64,000 nucleotides of DNA from Plectrocnemia conspersa. Taxonomy: Eukaryota; Arthropoda; Insecta; Trichoptera; Polycentropodidae. The notes under the pieces were generated by a model. It had not been told where the DNA came from. It saw only the letters and a list, made by a program, of their open reading frames with translations, and did no database searches. The DNA is taken from the NCBI GenBank assembly GCA_009617715.1, contig VTFK01000267.1, positions 744,001 to 808,000 on the forward strand, in the 5' to 3' direction. Shown here piece by piece: positions 10,270 through 21,271 of the stretch; the first letter of the stretch is position 1, and each line of letters begins with the position of its first letter. The translations under genes and the position numbers were made by a program.

Positions 10270-11543
10270 TGAATTTCCAAGACCAACAACATCATCGTGA
10301 TCGCGACGGGTCAATTTACATCCTGGTAACTATACCCTGCAACAATTATTATTAATAAAAAATTTATTGCGACAATTTCGACAACAATGTTAATTGCTTT
10401 AGTGCTACATTTTTTTGAGTGAATTAAATAATTTTTAATTTTTACAAAAAAATGATGTATTGCATATAAGCCTATATATAAACAACATGGCGATAGCATA
10501 TATATTGAATAATAATCTAAATTTTGTTCTATTTATATTCTTAACTAAGGATTTTAATTTCCTTAATATTCATTAATGCAAGCTTTGACAAAAACATTGG
10601 TAATGGTAGGCATTAATTTGCTCTACGTAATTTATTTTGTAGCTGCTTTGATAAATGTTTTTAGCTTGCCCTTACTGAGTAGCCTAATGACATTTGTAAT
10701 TTCAGAGCAGTGAGATCTTGCGATCTTCATTCATTAATAGATTGTTATTTTTACATATGTTTCTTAAAACCTTTTAACATGACTAAAGTTAAATTGGTAT
10801 GTGAACTCGACTCGAATCTCTACGGAAACTAATTCTTGTATAAAATATTTAAAATATTCCATTAAGTGAGAATTGTGTTTAGTGAAGTACATACACAATA
10901 TTTAAATCGTACCAAAATTCGCATATATTTTATCGACTAGTATTTACATTTTTGTAGCAACATTTTTGTGATTTATTAATGGTTCGTGAAAAAGCTCAAC
11001 GTATAGGAAACGTATCTTCTTTTGGCTTTGAAAAGCGTATCTGACACGTTATGAACAGAAACGCTATATATCTAAAAGATTTATATACATATGTATATAC
11101 TTACATATATAAAACGAAATGCGTTTCTTATGTAGATGATAAATCATAAAAATGCATCCCGAGAAACGTTATACGTGTTTGGGTCTATTTATAACGCTTT
11201 AGAAATGGGTCTTCGGTGGAATATTAAAGGACGCGTTCTTTCTCGAATATTTCTCATGACACAAACGTAATATTTTGAATATTTTTATTCCGAGTTCAGT
11301 CTCAAGGTGTCCTATATAGGTTAACTTGAAACACATATAATTTATGGGTCAAATGTTTAAATATTATTTAGTTTGAATTGATAATATACAGGTTAAATAT
11401 TGAATAAGACAATAAACTTATATTATCGTATACACTTATATACCAAATAACTTCGGATAGTATTTTAATTATTTAAAATCAATTGTATGTCATTGAATAC
11501 GAAGATATCTGAGATATTACACATAGGTGTTCTTTTGCTGCAG
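10270..11543. other. AT-rich interval, no gene seen
   Basis: Lies between the two candidate exons. It holds an 18-bp perfect AT palindrome (TATATACATATGTATATA at 11085-11102) and otherwise only AT-rich sequence. If the two exons belong together, this is the body of the ~1.43-kb intron. Confidence 0.4.
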
Positions 11544-11670
11544 GCTTATCCAATGCACTGTATAAATGTAGTACGTTGAGCTACTCGACGCCGGAACATG
11601 TTAAAATATGCAAATCTTTTGATTGCAACGTCAAGTGCAGTACAGTGCATTCGAGCGTGAAGATACAGAG
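11544..11670 (+). CDS. Candidate host exon B, cysteine-rich
   Basis: A 127-nt segment is preceded by a good acceptor (TTCTTTTGCTGCAG) and followed by a good donor (AGAG/GTAGGT). Exactly one frame is open across it (2 + 41 codons + 2). The product includes LYKCSTLSYSTPEHVKICKS followed by FDCNVKCSTV. Four cysteines have the spacing C-x13-C-x4-C-x3-C. The C...P...C-x4-C part loosely recalls the last three cysteines of a thrombospondin type-1 repeat, but this is not a firm assignment. The minus strand has no matching splice signals. Whether the gene is real depends on transcript evidence. A chance open frame of this length with flanking splice sites remains possible. Confidence 0.35.
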
Positions 11671-11911
11671 GTAGGTGTGTATCGAACTCATGCTGAAGTC
11701 AAAATGAAAGCTAGTATCAAAAACCTTATTCTTTCAAGTCGTATATCTCAAGGATGCATTGGGAATTTTGAATACTTTTGAATGTAAAAATGAGAAATAT
11801 GCAGTTAGTCAAAAAGTGTTTGGGTCAATTTAAAAACAATTTATTTCAAAATATTTATATCTTTTAAATAAATTATAAATAATAAATCTATTAAATTAAT
11901 ACTTACAATGT
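11671..11911. other. Interval after candidate exon, no gene seen
   Basis: AT-rich. It would be the start of the next intron if exon B is real. Confidence 0.35.
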
Positions 11912-12208
11912 ATGAAAAAAAAAAAAAAACCGAGAACAAACTATCAAATAAAAGCATTTTTTATGTTTTCTATTCAATCAGAACCATTATTATTTGTATT
12001 ATATATGAATGACATAAAGTGTTTCATTAATAATTCTTGTTATATGCAAATATTTGCTCACGATTTATTCATGTACTGTGTGGGTGACAGTATAAATACA
12101 AAAATATATTTAGTAAAGAACATTTTAATTAATGTAAATGGATATTTAATCAAAGAAAATATTAATCTAAAATTCATAGATTTAAAATGTTCAATAGAAT
12201 ACTGTTAA
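11912..12208 (+). pseudogene. LINE reverse-transcriptase fragment
   Basis: An open 98-codon frame carries the central palm motifs of a non-LTR retrotransposon reverse transcriptase from about residue 21. A QGSPLL-like block appears as QSEPLLFVLYMNDI, and the catalytic FADD box is altered to FAHD (residues 48-51). These are followed by a helix (DSINTKIYLVKNILI) and the NINLKF...KCSI segment equivalent to the N-x-x-K-S/T-x-x motif. Frame and spacing are kept without stops, but the altered aspartate predicts an inactive enzyme. The N-terminal Lys run comes from poly-A and is not part of the domain. Upstream and downstream LINE parts are missing. Confidence 0.7.
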
Positions 12209-12249
12209 AAAAACTTATTTTATCGAGATGTATGTTATGTAGATATAGT

Positions 12250-12630
12250 TCTAGATTGATAATATTTCGTTGCTCTAAGATGTGAGTGCAACGATTGGCT
12301 GGATAATCACTGGTTGATTGTGGTTGGTCAGCAAGCTTTGCAGCCCTGAATACATAATGCTGGTCTTCAATGAGGCTAGATTCTAGAGAATCTCGAATAC
12401 GATCATCGCAACAAGAGGAACTGACCACCAGAAACAGTATCTGCCATCTAGAAGACCGCGGACATCATCCCTGCGCCAGCTTCTCCACCACTGCTCGGAG
12501 AAAACGATACTCGCCCATCATATTAACCCGCAATATATGTATATGTAGTATAAACTAATAAATTATTACTAATTTCCACCTTCGTCATTCTGGCTGCTAA
12601 GTCACACCCCTAAGGGTTAAAGTAATGTTT
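12250..12630. other. GC-richer unclassified block
   Basis: The sequence contrasts with the AT-rich flanks and gives overlapping short open frames on both strands (12174-12428 minus, 12370-12558 plus) with no recognisable domains. It ends in AAGTCACACCCCT, a 13-mer that recurs at 31667-31679. The block, with a mid AATAAA-like word and a dense 5' part, could be a solo LTR or untranslated repeat, but no matching second copy or target duplication is visible. Confidence 0.3.
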
Positions 12631-13500
12631 TGCGTGTGGCGTGTTCAAATCAAGTCAGAAACTCATAGTTGATCAATGATCATTTTTGAGTTTCAAGAAT
12701 AAGATCCTCACATAATCAATAAACACCACTGCAGCTGGGGCCAGTGTTTATTAATGGCGAATTTTTTATCAAGAAAAACTCGAATATCGCCGCTAAGCCT
12801 CGAACTCGCTACTTTGGAGTTATTAGTCTGAGACATAAAAGACTGTACTATTTCGTCTTCAAAAAAAATATAAAGTCTGATAAACGTCTTTGTATAAAAT
12901 ATTACTTTAAAGTGGGCAATCTTGTGAGATTCTCTATAGTCCTTAGAAACATGGGAGACAACGGATTCTATATAAATTCAGACTGTGCTTCAGTTTAAAT
13001 ATGAAGACTTACTAAAATTGCAAAAATTGATCAAGTATGAATCGAGAAATACAGGCCATTGAATCTGGATTTTTTATTTTAATCGTCAAATGCTGGTTAA
13101 GCCCATCCGCCACTTTCAAGACATAAGTCCCAATACGAAGATGTCTCACAACAAAGAGCTATGGCATGAACTATTCATCAACGTATGTATGTACATATAT
13201 ACATTTCATATTTATATAAATTATCGCACAATTTGTACGACTAAAATAATATTAATTTGTACTTAAAATAACGTATAAATCACGAATCGGTATCGCACAA
13301 TTATTTATCAAAGCTATTTGCATTATATCTAAAATTTGTTTAAGCATTAAATAAAATACGGCAATTTATGATAAAAATAACTAAATGTTTAATATTTTTT
13401 TATATATATATTCAAAGGCGCGAAGATGTTTCACATATAAAATAAATTTGAATTTAAGACATGACGAAACCGTGAATGGATTTAATGTAGTGCAAACAGG
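12631..13500. other. No gene seen; two small hairpins
   Basis: GAAACTCA (12658-12665) pairs with TGAGTTTC (12687-12694) around TGATCAATGATCA. A second imperfect stem is AATAAACAC...GTGTTTATT near 12719-12753. The 84-codon open frame at 12744-12998 has no recognisable features. Confidence 0.4.
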
Positions 13501-13760
13501 GCGCAATATATTAACTGTAACGATTATATAACGACCTGAGGGCAACGTAAAAGACCTGTAACTTTCTTTTATGGCCGTCTTGTAACTGCCGGTTTAATGC
13601 TGATAAATTGAGATTATTTTTTTAGCACACATAATATAATACACACATCGGAGACGTATATTGAATAAGAAAAAATCTCACTGACCTCACTGGAAGCGGC
13701 TGGTTGGCGTTCAAACGATCATAGCTTTTTGATGAGCTTTCTGAAACGGAAAAACACAAG
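13500..13760. other. GC-richer non-coding block
   Basis: It contains ACGACCTGAGGGCAACG, TGGCCGTCTTGTAACTGCC and AGCGGCTGGTTGGCG. There is no open frame and no repeat partner. Possible conserved element; untested. Confidence 0.2.
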
Positions 13761-14880
13761 TCAGATATGGCAAAAGTGTTTGAGTAGAAAATAATGCGTT
13801 CGGCATGTGAAAATAGTTTCGAAATACAGTGTTTTATTGGGAAGAAAAAAGTATCGCGGTTAAAATATAATTACAATATAACTTATTGTTTATATTAAGC
13901 GCCTCAATATAATATATAATAATATATACAATAAAGTTGAAACATTGTATGTTTGACATGTGTGGACAATATGTTGCTAAAACTTTAGATTAATTACGCC
14001 TATGAGTCAAGTTGAGTGATGGATGGATTTTTTCTGACTAAATTAAAAGTTTGACCTTTATATTTATACATACACATATACTGAATATAAAACATATAAT
14101 ATTTAATTAAATAATATTTTTATTTACAAATAAAAGTATTAAATTTTAATTATTACTTTATTATTACAATGGGCTAATATATGTGCGATTTTTTTAGGTT
14201 GTTGAAATTGAGAATTTATATTATTATATACGTATTTATACATTTATGTATATTTTCAGGACGATATCTGCGAATTTAAGAAATTAAATATTTTGTTTAT
14301 TGATTCCGAGGACAAAAGCAATATTATTATTCTAAGAAAAATATTTGAGAAGATTTTGGATTATTGAAAAATATCCCTAAGTTAATTTCAAAAATAGAAA
14401 TATGATTATTGACCTAAAAATAAAATATATATTTATTTATTATAAAATATATATGTATATAAAAACAATATTTGAACACTTATACAAAAAGTGTTTAATA
14501 CACAAATTTAACTTATGGTAAAATTTCATATTTTACTATTGTTTGAATTTTTTAACTACGAGAAAAAATAAAAATAAAATATTTTTAGCTCGTTTATTTT
14601 AACTATATAATTATGTAACAATGTTTCGTATTTTTAATTGCATAGATAATATCTTGGAATTGAAAATTATATGTATTTACACATATATAGGTGGTTTTCA
14701 CATACTTTCTCGATGAAAAAGTGTAATTTTAAAAGCAGTACTTTGAGAATTATTATTCTAGATAAATCGTTATCTTTGCATATTAAATATTTATTGGGTA
14801 ACATATATATATACAAACATATATAACTGAAACAATTTCATTTTTTTTATTATGTTACTGATAATATATTAAATATTTAA
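13761..14880. other. AT-rich DNA, no gene seen
   Basis: Very AT-rich up to the TTAA that precedes the piggyBac-type element. Confidence 0.6.
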
Positions 14881-15887
14881 CCATTTGAGTGCCAAGCAGC
14901 GCATTCGCACTCGTTGGTGCACATGTCAAAATTACTAGAAGCATGTTACGTCAGTATCTAATGACAGTTTTAGGCTAAAAATATATTTAACTACGGATAT
15001 ATATTGATTTTTACTTAAATTTTAATTTACAATGCTAGCAATAAATAATTAAAATGTACTGTTTTTTTAATCTATCCAAGATAACAAAACGACTGAAACG
15101 TTTAAAAATGATGAAGATTTGCTGAAAGATTTTGCGAATGGAATATGAATCTAAAGATAGTTTTATTGCTACTATTCGTAATAAACCTAGAGTTTTAGAT
15201 CTCATCGAAAGTTCAGAAAGAAAAGAAATTGCCACATTTGCAACTTCCGGGTTCAATGAAGTTCAGGAAATTTCGATATATATCATTAGCCACCCTCTTT
15301 ATTTTTTGAATCACCTGGTATAAAACACTAATCGATATGCAAATCTATTTTTTTTGGTGAGGGAGGTGAAATGTATTTGATATAATTCTCTATACTCACT
15401 AAAATATTGGAAAAAGTAACCGTCAACATTTTTTCCCGTATGATCCTAAATGCATATATCATTTATAAATACATGTATGATACTTCTTTAATTTACATTA
15501 AGTATAATTGAAAAAATTAAGCAAGAATGATTACAAATTAATAATCTACCACCTATTCCAACTATAAATTAAGAGGGTTGGAAACATTACCATATCGTAT
15601 TTTGCGAAGATGTTTTGTATGCGGTTCCTAAAATAAAGAACCTATAAAAATATGTAACCTTAGTTGTATCAGATGTAAAAAAAGGTATATACGGAATATG
15701 TGTAAGGCCAGCATAAATATGAAGAATAGGTAAAAAAAACTTTATTTTTTTATGACGTAATTATTATATTTTTATGTACAAAAAAATGTTTGCATATGCA
15801 ATCTAATACTAAAGTCTAAGAAATAATAAGAAAAAATGTAACATAGTGAAAAAATTGTTGGCAAAAAAATGTATGGCACTCAAATGG
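14881..15887 (+). mobile_element. piggyBac-like element, internally deleted
   Basis: The 14-bp terminal sequence CCATTTGAGTGCCA (14881-14894) is mirrored exactly at 15874-15887. The left end is preceded by TTAA (14877-14880) and the right end is followed by TTAT (15888-15891), a one-base change from the TTAA duplicated by piggyBac transposases. At ~1.0 kb it is far shorter than an autonomous copy of ~2.5 kb. A cysteine-rich segment near 15605-15707 on the plus strand fits the C-terminal region of piggyBac transposase, so this is a deletion derivative. Open frames at 15035-15256 and 15132-15323 have no clear match, though the latter could be other transposase debris. Confidence 0.75.
15605..15707 (+). 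pseudogene. piggyBac transposase cysteine-rich C-terminal remnant
   Basis: Translation in one plus frame gives RRCFVCGS, a stop, then KEPIKICNLSCIRCKK and a further Cys about 8 residues on. The pattern C-x2-C-x12-C-x3-C-x2-C-x8-C fits the zinc-binding cysteine-rich domain at the end of piggyBac transposases, which typically begins RRC.VC. It sits ~180 bp before the right terminal repeat, as expected. One in-frame stop interrupts it. Confidence 0.5.
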
Positions 15888-15891
15888 TTAT

Positions 15892-17190
15892 TATTTTTAC
15901 ATTTATATAATTAGAATTTTATTTTTTATTTAAATAAATATAAGTGTGATTATGCACGTTTATAATTTTTTTATGATACATGATAGAAAAATTAAGTTAA
16001 TTATAGTATAAGTATAGTTGTGTTTTTGATTGCATTTCTATTATTTATCTTATGCCAAAATATGATATGTACTAACTGTTTATTTCATTACTGATAAGTA
16101 TGTTTTATACAGAATATACATAGTTTGCTCTAAAATAAATAACTTAAATTTAGCCATTCTTAAGAAAAAATGATCGCATAGAACAAAAGTTAGTATAAAT
16201 ACTTTAATGTATGTATATACAATAGATAAGATATTTTCACACTCGCAATGAAACGACTTTAATGATGATATTTTGATACGATGTTGAGCTTTATTTATTT
16301 AAATTAAATACGCAATTATATACTATTTTTTTTACGGCTTTTACCCACTTGTATACTATTTTTTTACGACGCTTTGTCACCATGAATACATACGATGTTA
16401 GTATGAGAAAGTCAAACGCGCATGTCCAACATCACGGGACAATTACATATTTATTACAATATAATGGTTAATTATATTAGTAACTATCGCATAAAGCTCC
16501 TTTTCTTTTAAATTATTTCTCAAAACCAATAATAATTTTCATGTATAGGAATTAAATATTTCTGAGCCTGTATGAAAATTAAAACTTGAAGATTTCATTA
16601 CGAAAATTATGTTTATATTTTCCTTTACAGATAATTTAATTTATACTACTGATCCTCACATAAATTATGTATATATTATATTATTATAAATAAAACTTAC
16701 CCAAGTTATTTGCAATTCGAATATTAATGTATAGTCAAATCGAACAAACCCACATGTAAAATTAACAAAAAATATTTTTATTAACAACAGTCACACTTTG
16801 TTTTTTCACTTAATTCCATTGGTTACCAGAATCAATAAACAAAATAATGCATTCATTTTCATTTTTTAAATATTTTTTAGAAAAACAATCTTTACGTAGG
16901 GTTTCAATTAGGAAAATTATATATAATAAATCCTTATTCTAATCAAGTGCATCTAATGATAATTTAATGCTGAAATGTTAACATTATTAGAAACATTTTA
17001 TTTAATATAATAATTATTATTATTAACGCAGTTCTCATATTACATTAATGCCTTGTATATTTTTTTAAATTAAAATATAATGATTTATGTAATCGCTAGT
17101 TAAATAAAATATTTTTTGACATTGCATAAAGCAACATACACTAATAAATAAAAATGAAAATCAATTCATGTTTTTGTTGATTCTAATTTC
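15892..17190. other. AT-rich DNA with a short local duplication
   Basis: No gene is seen. TATACTATTTTTTTTACGGC at 16319-16338 recurs as TATACTATTTTTTTACGACG at 16352-16371, a 33-bp-spaced tandem-like duplication. Confidence 0.5.
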
Positions 17191-17720
17191 CATCTAAATC
17201 GAAACCTTTTCTCGGATCCTTCATAGAAGCGGGAGAAAAAAGGCACCAGCGCAAAAAGCCCATCGATTCTCAGAGCATCGACATGTACGTTTTTGAACCA
17301 AAAATAAAACTAAGTCGAAAAACACCTGAAAGAGAGGGATAAGGCAAAATTATTCAAATGAAGCCAGAGTCTGAGCTCGGAATTGAAACCGGGAGCCCTG
17401 CTAATTGAAAACTGGAATAACATCTTACACTTTTTTACCTTGGTTGCCTTGTAAAATTTCATAACCGTTTAAGTGCCGGAGGGGCAAAATGGCGTGCACC
17501 CACCGTATTATATAAAGGCAAAACACGGCGGTTTGCGCAGATTACAAATCAGCTCATCACCGCTTAATTGGAGCAGGAAATTCATGTGGAAACCAGTGGC
17601 AGCCAAACGGTTGCTCGCAGCAACTTAAAAGATAAATGTCTCATTGATAATTCATATGAACTTTTTATTGGAGGAAAACACGGAGCTATTGATTAAATAT
17701 GCATGAAATGATTTATGCGC
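17190..17720. promoter_or_regulatory. Candidate conserved/regulatory block
   Basis: One of the most complex non-repetitive stretches of the window. It holds a TATA-like TATAAAGG at 17511-17518, CACCGCTTAATTGGAGC, several TAAT/ATTA homeodomain words, and an overlapping POU-like cluster (ATATGCATGAAATGATTTATGC, split over 17697-17718). No coding frame is open across it. An enhancer or intronic conserved element is the simplest guess; a promoter is less likely because no initiator or exon is visible. Confidence 0.25.
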
Positions 17721-18785
17721 TTGATAAAAAAAACTCCGCGTTGTGCGTAATTTTATATGAGTAAAGTACGCTACCTGGATATAAAAATATAAAAACTAGG
17801 GAGCATGAAAAAATCAGGTAATTTCGAACTTATTTGTAAAATGCTATTTCTTATAGAAGGATTCTATATGTTTTGAAAATAAATATATTATGTTGTCAGA
17901 AAAGTTTATGTGGCCAATATATTTGTGGTGTATAAATAAATTCGGTGAAACGTATATTTAATCCTAGAATCGAATACTAAATCAGGCCTAAAAATAGTTT
18001 GATCGATTAAATTCAATGTGGAATGTTACATAAATTAGAAAATAGTACATAACTAACCATTATACATATATTAGGATATGTTAAAATAAAGAATATATTT
18101 TCCACGATGCATTTTAAATGTCAAAATACTAATTATCCTCGCCAATCCTGTGTATCGTCCTATGTGCAATAACAGCTGTCAGAAAATCGTGATTGTTATT
18201 TTTTTGTACATCATATAACAGATTTATTCGTAAGCATATCTACCTATTTGTAATTATTAACCCTTTTAAATTATTAGTTCAAGTGCAATTTACGTTTAAA
18301 CTCGGATCAGAGGCTGCAGTAACACATCATAAAATATGCATAACATTTGTAGAATATATGATAATGCAAAACAAATAATGTATTTCAGAATAAGAAATCC
18401 TTATTGAACCTTTATATTTTAATTTTTAATACTAACAGCACCTGGGAATAAGAAAATAAAAATAGGTATTGAAGCAAAAGTCTATAGATTTTTCCATTCG
18501 AAAAACACAAAAAATTATATACATAAAACAGTATTTTCACCTTTTATTCTCTAAGATAATGGAAGTTGATTATTATATTTAATATAACTGTTTCGTAAGA
18601 ATCAATATTTCACGCCACTTGTGTTTTTACAACCGAGTCGAAAAACAAGTATTGTCTAGCACGTCCTTTCCAAACAAAAAGTAGTTTTATGCCAAATATT
18701 TGATATAATATACAATTTATAATACTGTCCAGGTTATAGACTCCAAAGTCTTTATTTTGTTAAAGATAAATTGTTTGTTGAGCAA
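17721..18785. other. AT-rich DNA, no gene seen
   Basis: No supportable feature. The 61-codon frame at 18193-18378 has no recognisable domain. Confidence 0.55.
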
Positions 18786-18789
18786 CGAT

Positions 18790-19040
18790 TGAACAGTGTT
18801 GTCTGTGGGTGCGTAAGTGGGCTGCAGGCGTCTCCAAAGTGGGTCGCCCTGGATTTCGGATCTCGAGCTGGACCAGTATATGCGAAGAGAGAGTTGGAGG
18901 GCTCTTGAAGTTCAGATGCCTTGAAATCTGATATGTATGTTCAAGTATAGATGCCAGCAGTTTCTCGGACTAAGTATCGGTGGGTAGGTCCTCAGACGAA
19001 CTGTGTAAGAGGAAGTAATTACTGGTAGCCAGGGCCTGGA
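18790..19040 (+). repeat. Dispersed repeat family A, copy 3 (longest)
   Basis: This is the most complete copy in the window. GAGCTGGACCAG near 18861 is followed by GCGAAGAGAGAG, GGGCTCTTGAAG, GTTCAAGTATAGATGC and GTGTAAGAGGAAGTAATTAC. The order and spacing match 5735-5935. Upstream (18790-18860) it is GC-rich with no protein recognised. Confidence 0.5.
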
Positions 19041-19059
19041 TTCAGTTGATGTACCCGAC

Positions 19060-21160
19060 AGTAGCAAACTTTAAAAATCAACTATAACACTTATATTTAT
19101 ATGTAAAACTAGTCATTGTTTTTTTATTACAAACTTCAAAATATAAATTAAGTTATTGAATCGGTAAGCCAAGAAAAGTATGTAGCAGAAGTTGCAAAAG
19201 TTTTATACTACCGAAACTAATGTTAACGGTCTATCGGAATTTTAAATTTTAACCTATAAAACTCAATATTCAGTAAAGTTTTATTTTATGTAAATTAAGC
19301 ACTGACCTTAAATCACCTTCCTGAGTTTTACACACTGAAATGTGAGGCCGAGGTTGACCCTGAGATCGTCTTTGACTATGAGAGAGCCGATTAGAAGGGT
19401 TTCAAGAGTGTAGTCGAGTTCGGTTTAACGATTAGATGACGAAATTATACCCTATCTAATAATGAAACAATTAAGAAGGATATTAATTATTTACTCACCG
19501 TAACCGAGAAGGCTTACATATAATAACGTTGCTCAAAAACTTTTTCTACAACTTATTTAATTAATTCAAAGTAAATATTAAAAAAAGCAGTGGCGAAAAA
19601 ATAAATCACCGCAATTACAAACTTGACTAATCGTCTGATACGAACCAAAGTTTTTGAACTGATTTATCATTGTAAAATATATGTTCAATAAATAAAAAAA
19701 AATGTGAATAATATAAAAAACAATCAGACAGTTATGTTCTTCAATTTTAATTTAATAAAAATTCAAGTGTCATCTTTAAGCTGCAATTTTCCGTGGTTTA
19801 AATAACAAGAATAAATGATTCAAACATAGTGAGCATCTAAAATAGTGACAAGAAAAATTTATTGTAAAGAAAATTCAATAAATAAATAGCTGATATCAAT
19901 AAAACAAAACCTAATTGAAAAAAATAATGATAAATATCAAATAATGCTATTTATTAAAACTGTTTATTACTATAATAAAAATAAGTTCATTCAATTTAAT
20001 AAACATTTTTTAGTTTACAAAAAAAGGTAAATAAAAACATAAGATAAATTAAGGCACGATCCCAAAAACTTTATTTTAAAGTGAAAAAAAAAAGTACATA
20101 ATCTAAATATTCAAACTATTTACTTAGCTAGAATCTGAAGTTAATAAGAAAATAAATTTATGCCTCTACAGCAAGATGTGCTTAAGCATTTTCATAACAA
20201 GAAAATATTATAAAATGTTTTTTTTTATATTTTAATAAAATTTAATTTTTCAATTCGATATTTTTAGTCAGCTTTGAAAATCGATAACTTACATTTGAAG
20301 GCATATTTTTAATAAAGTTATTTATACTTAATATATTGAATCTAATTTAAAAATATATATTCACCATAAAAAAATGTTTACTAAATTAATTCGTTTATTA
20401 ATACACCATGACATATTTGCATAATGTATTCGTTATGGAAAAATGTAACATTTTTTCTTCTCAATTTCAGGTGAACCGTGTAAGCTGTAAATTTAATATG
20501 CACAGCGATACCGCCTATCCAGTTTATCATATAACACACACAAATATACAGGGTGAAGTTAAAATTGTAATTGCCACTTTTATTCCCTTCGTGGATAAAT
20601 CATCGTGACCGCACACTGTGATTAAAAAATGCGATAAATACAGATTAAGCCGTCAATGTTCTGCTAGTATAGCATGTAAATTAAAATTATTATACATAAT
20701 AACACTACACACGCTTTTAATCTTTTGAATTATTTATGTGACTTGTTTCAATTCCTATACGTATTTTTAAGATGTTTGTATAACGCACATTTCGTTGACA
20801 TATAATATCTACATTGGTATACCTTAATTATATATAGTTAATTTATATTATTATTAAAAGTATATTAATATATTATAAAACAATAATTCATTAGTTTTCA
20901 CATTTCCTATACTTAAATACCAAAGTGTACTTAATGATTTCTTGTAGTGGTTTACCTTTTGCATTCTGGCTTAATTTTTTTTAATATGTGTAACATTTCT
21001 AACCACAATTATTATTAGTATTTTTTTAAATTTGTGTAGGAGGTTCAACCTTCTGACCATTTATATTATAAAAAAATAATTCTTTTTTTTTTCCAAACTA
21101 ACAATAAGAGCATACAACCCGATATTGTCTATTTAAACCATCCCTTGCATTGACGATTTT
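19060..21160. other. Mostly AT-rich; small GC-richer patch at 19320-19450
   Basis: The patch contains GGCCGAGGTTGACCCTGAG, which may be more repeat debris (compare the GGTTGAC of family A). The rest is AT-rich with poly-A tracts. The open frame at 20408-20608 has no recognisable domain. Confidence 0.45.
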
Positions 21161-21213
21161 AAAAGTCACTTTAAGGCATAAACATAATTATATTGCTGGT
21201 TGAATAATTAAAT

Positions 21214-21271
21214 GATGCAATTGGCCAACCAATATCCGCATCTGTGATTCACAAGGGATGTCTCGAATCAA
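21214..21271. repeat. 58-bp repeat shared with 51541-51599
   Basis: Begins GATGCAATTGGCC, then AATATCCGCATCTGTGATTC, then TCTCGAATCAA. The copy at 51541-51599 matches at most positions. Each copy lies upstream of a LINE reverse-transcriptase relic on the same strand (by ~1.0 kb here and ~0.4 kb there), so it could be an upstream part of that LINE. Confidence 0.55.

Noticed and set aside
12780..12830. tRNA-like reversed B box in AGCCTCGAACTCGCTAC
   Set aside because: No A box at the right distance and no second copy; insufficient for a tRNA or SINE call.
17370..17400. tRNA-like segment (GGAATTGAAACCGGGAGCCC)
   Set aside because: It recalls a reversed B box, but no cloverleaf with acceptor and anticodon stems could be drawn around it.
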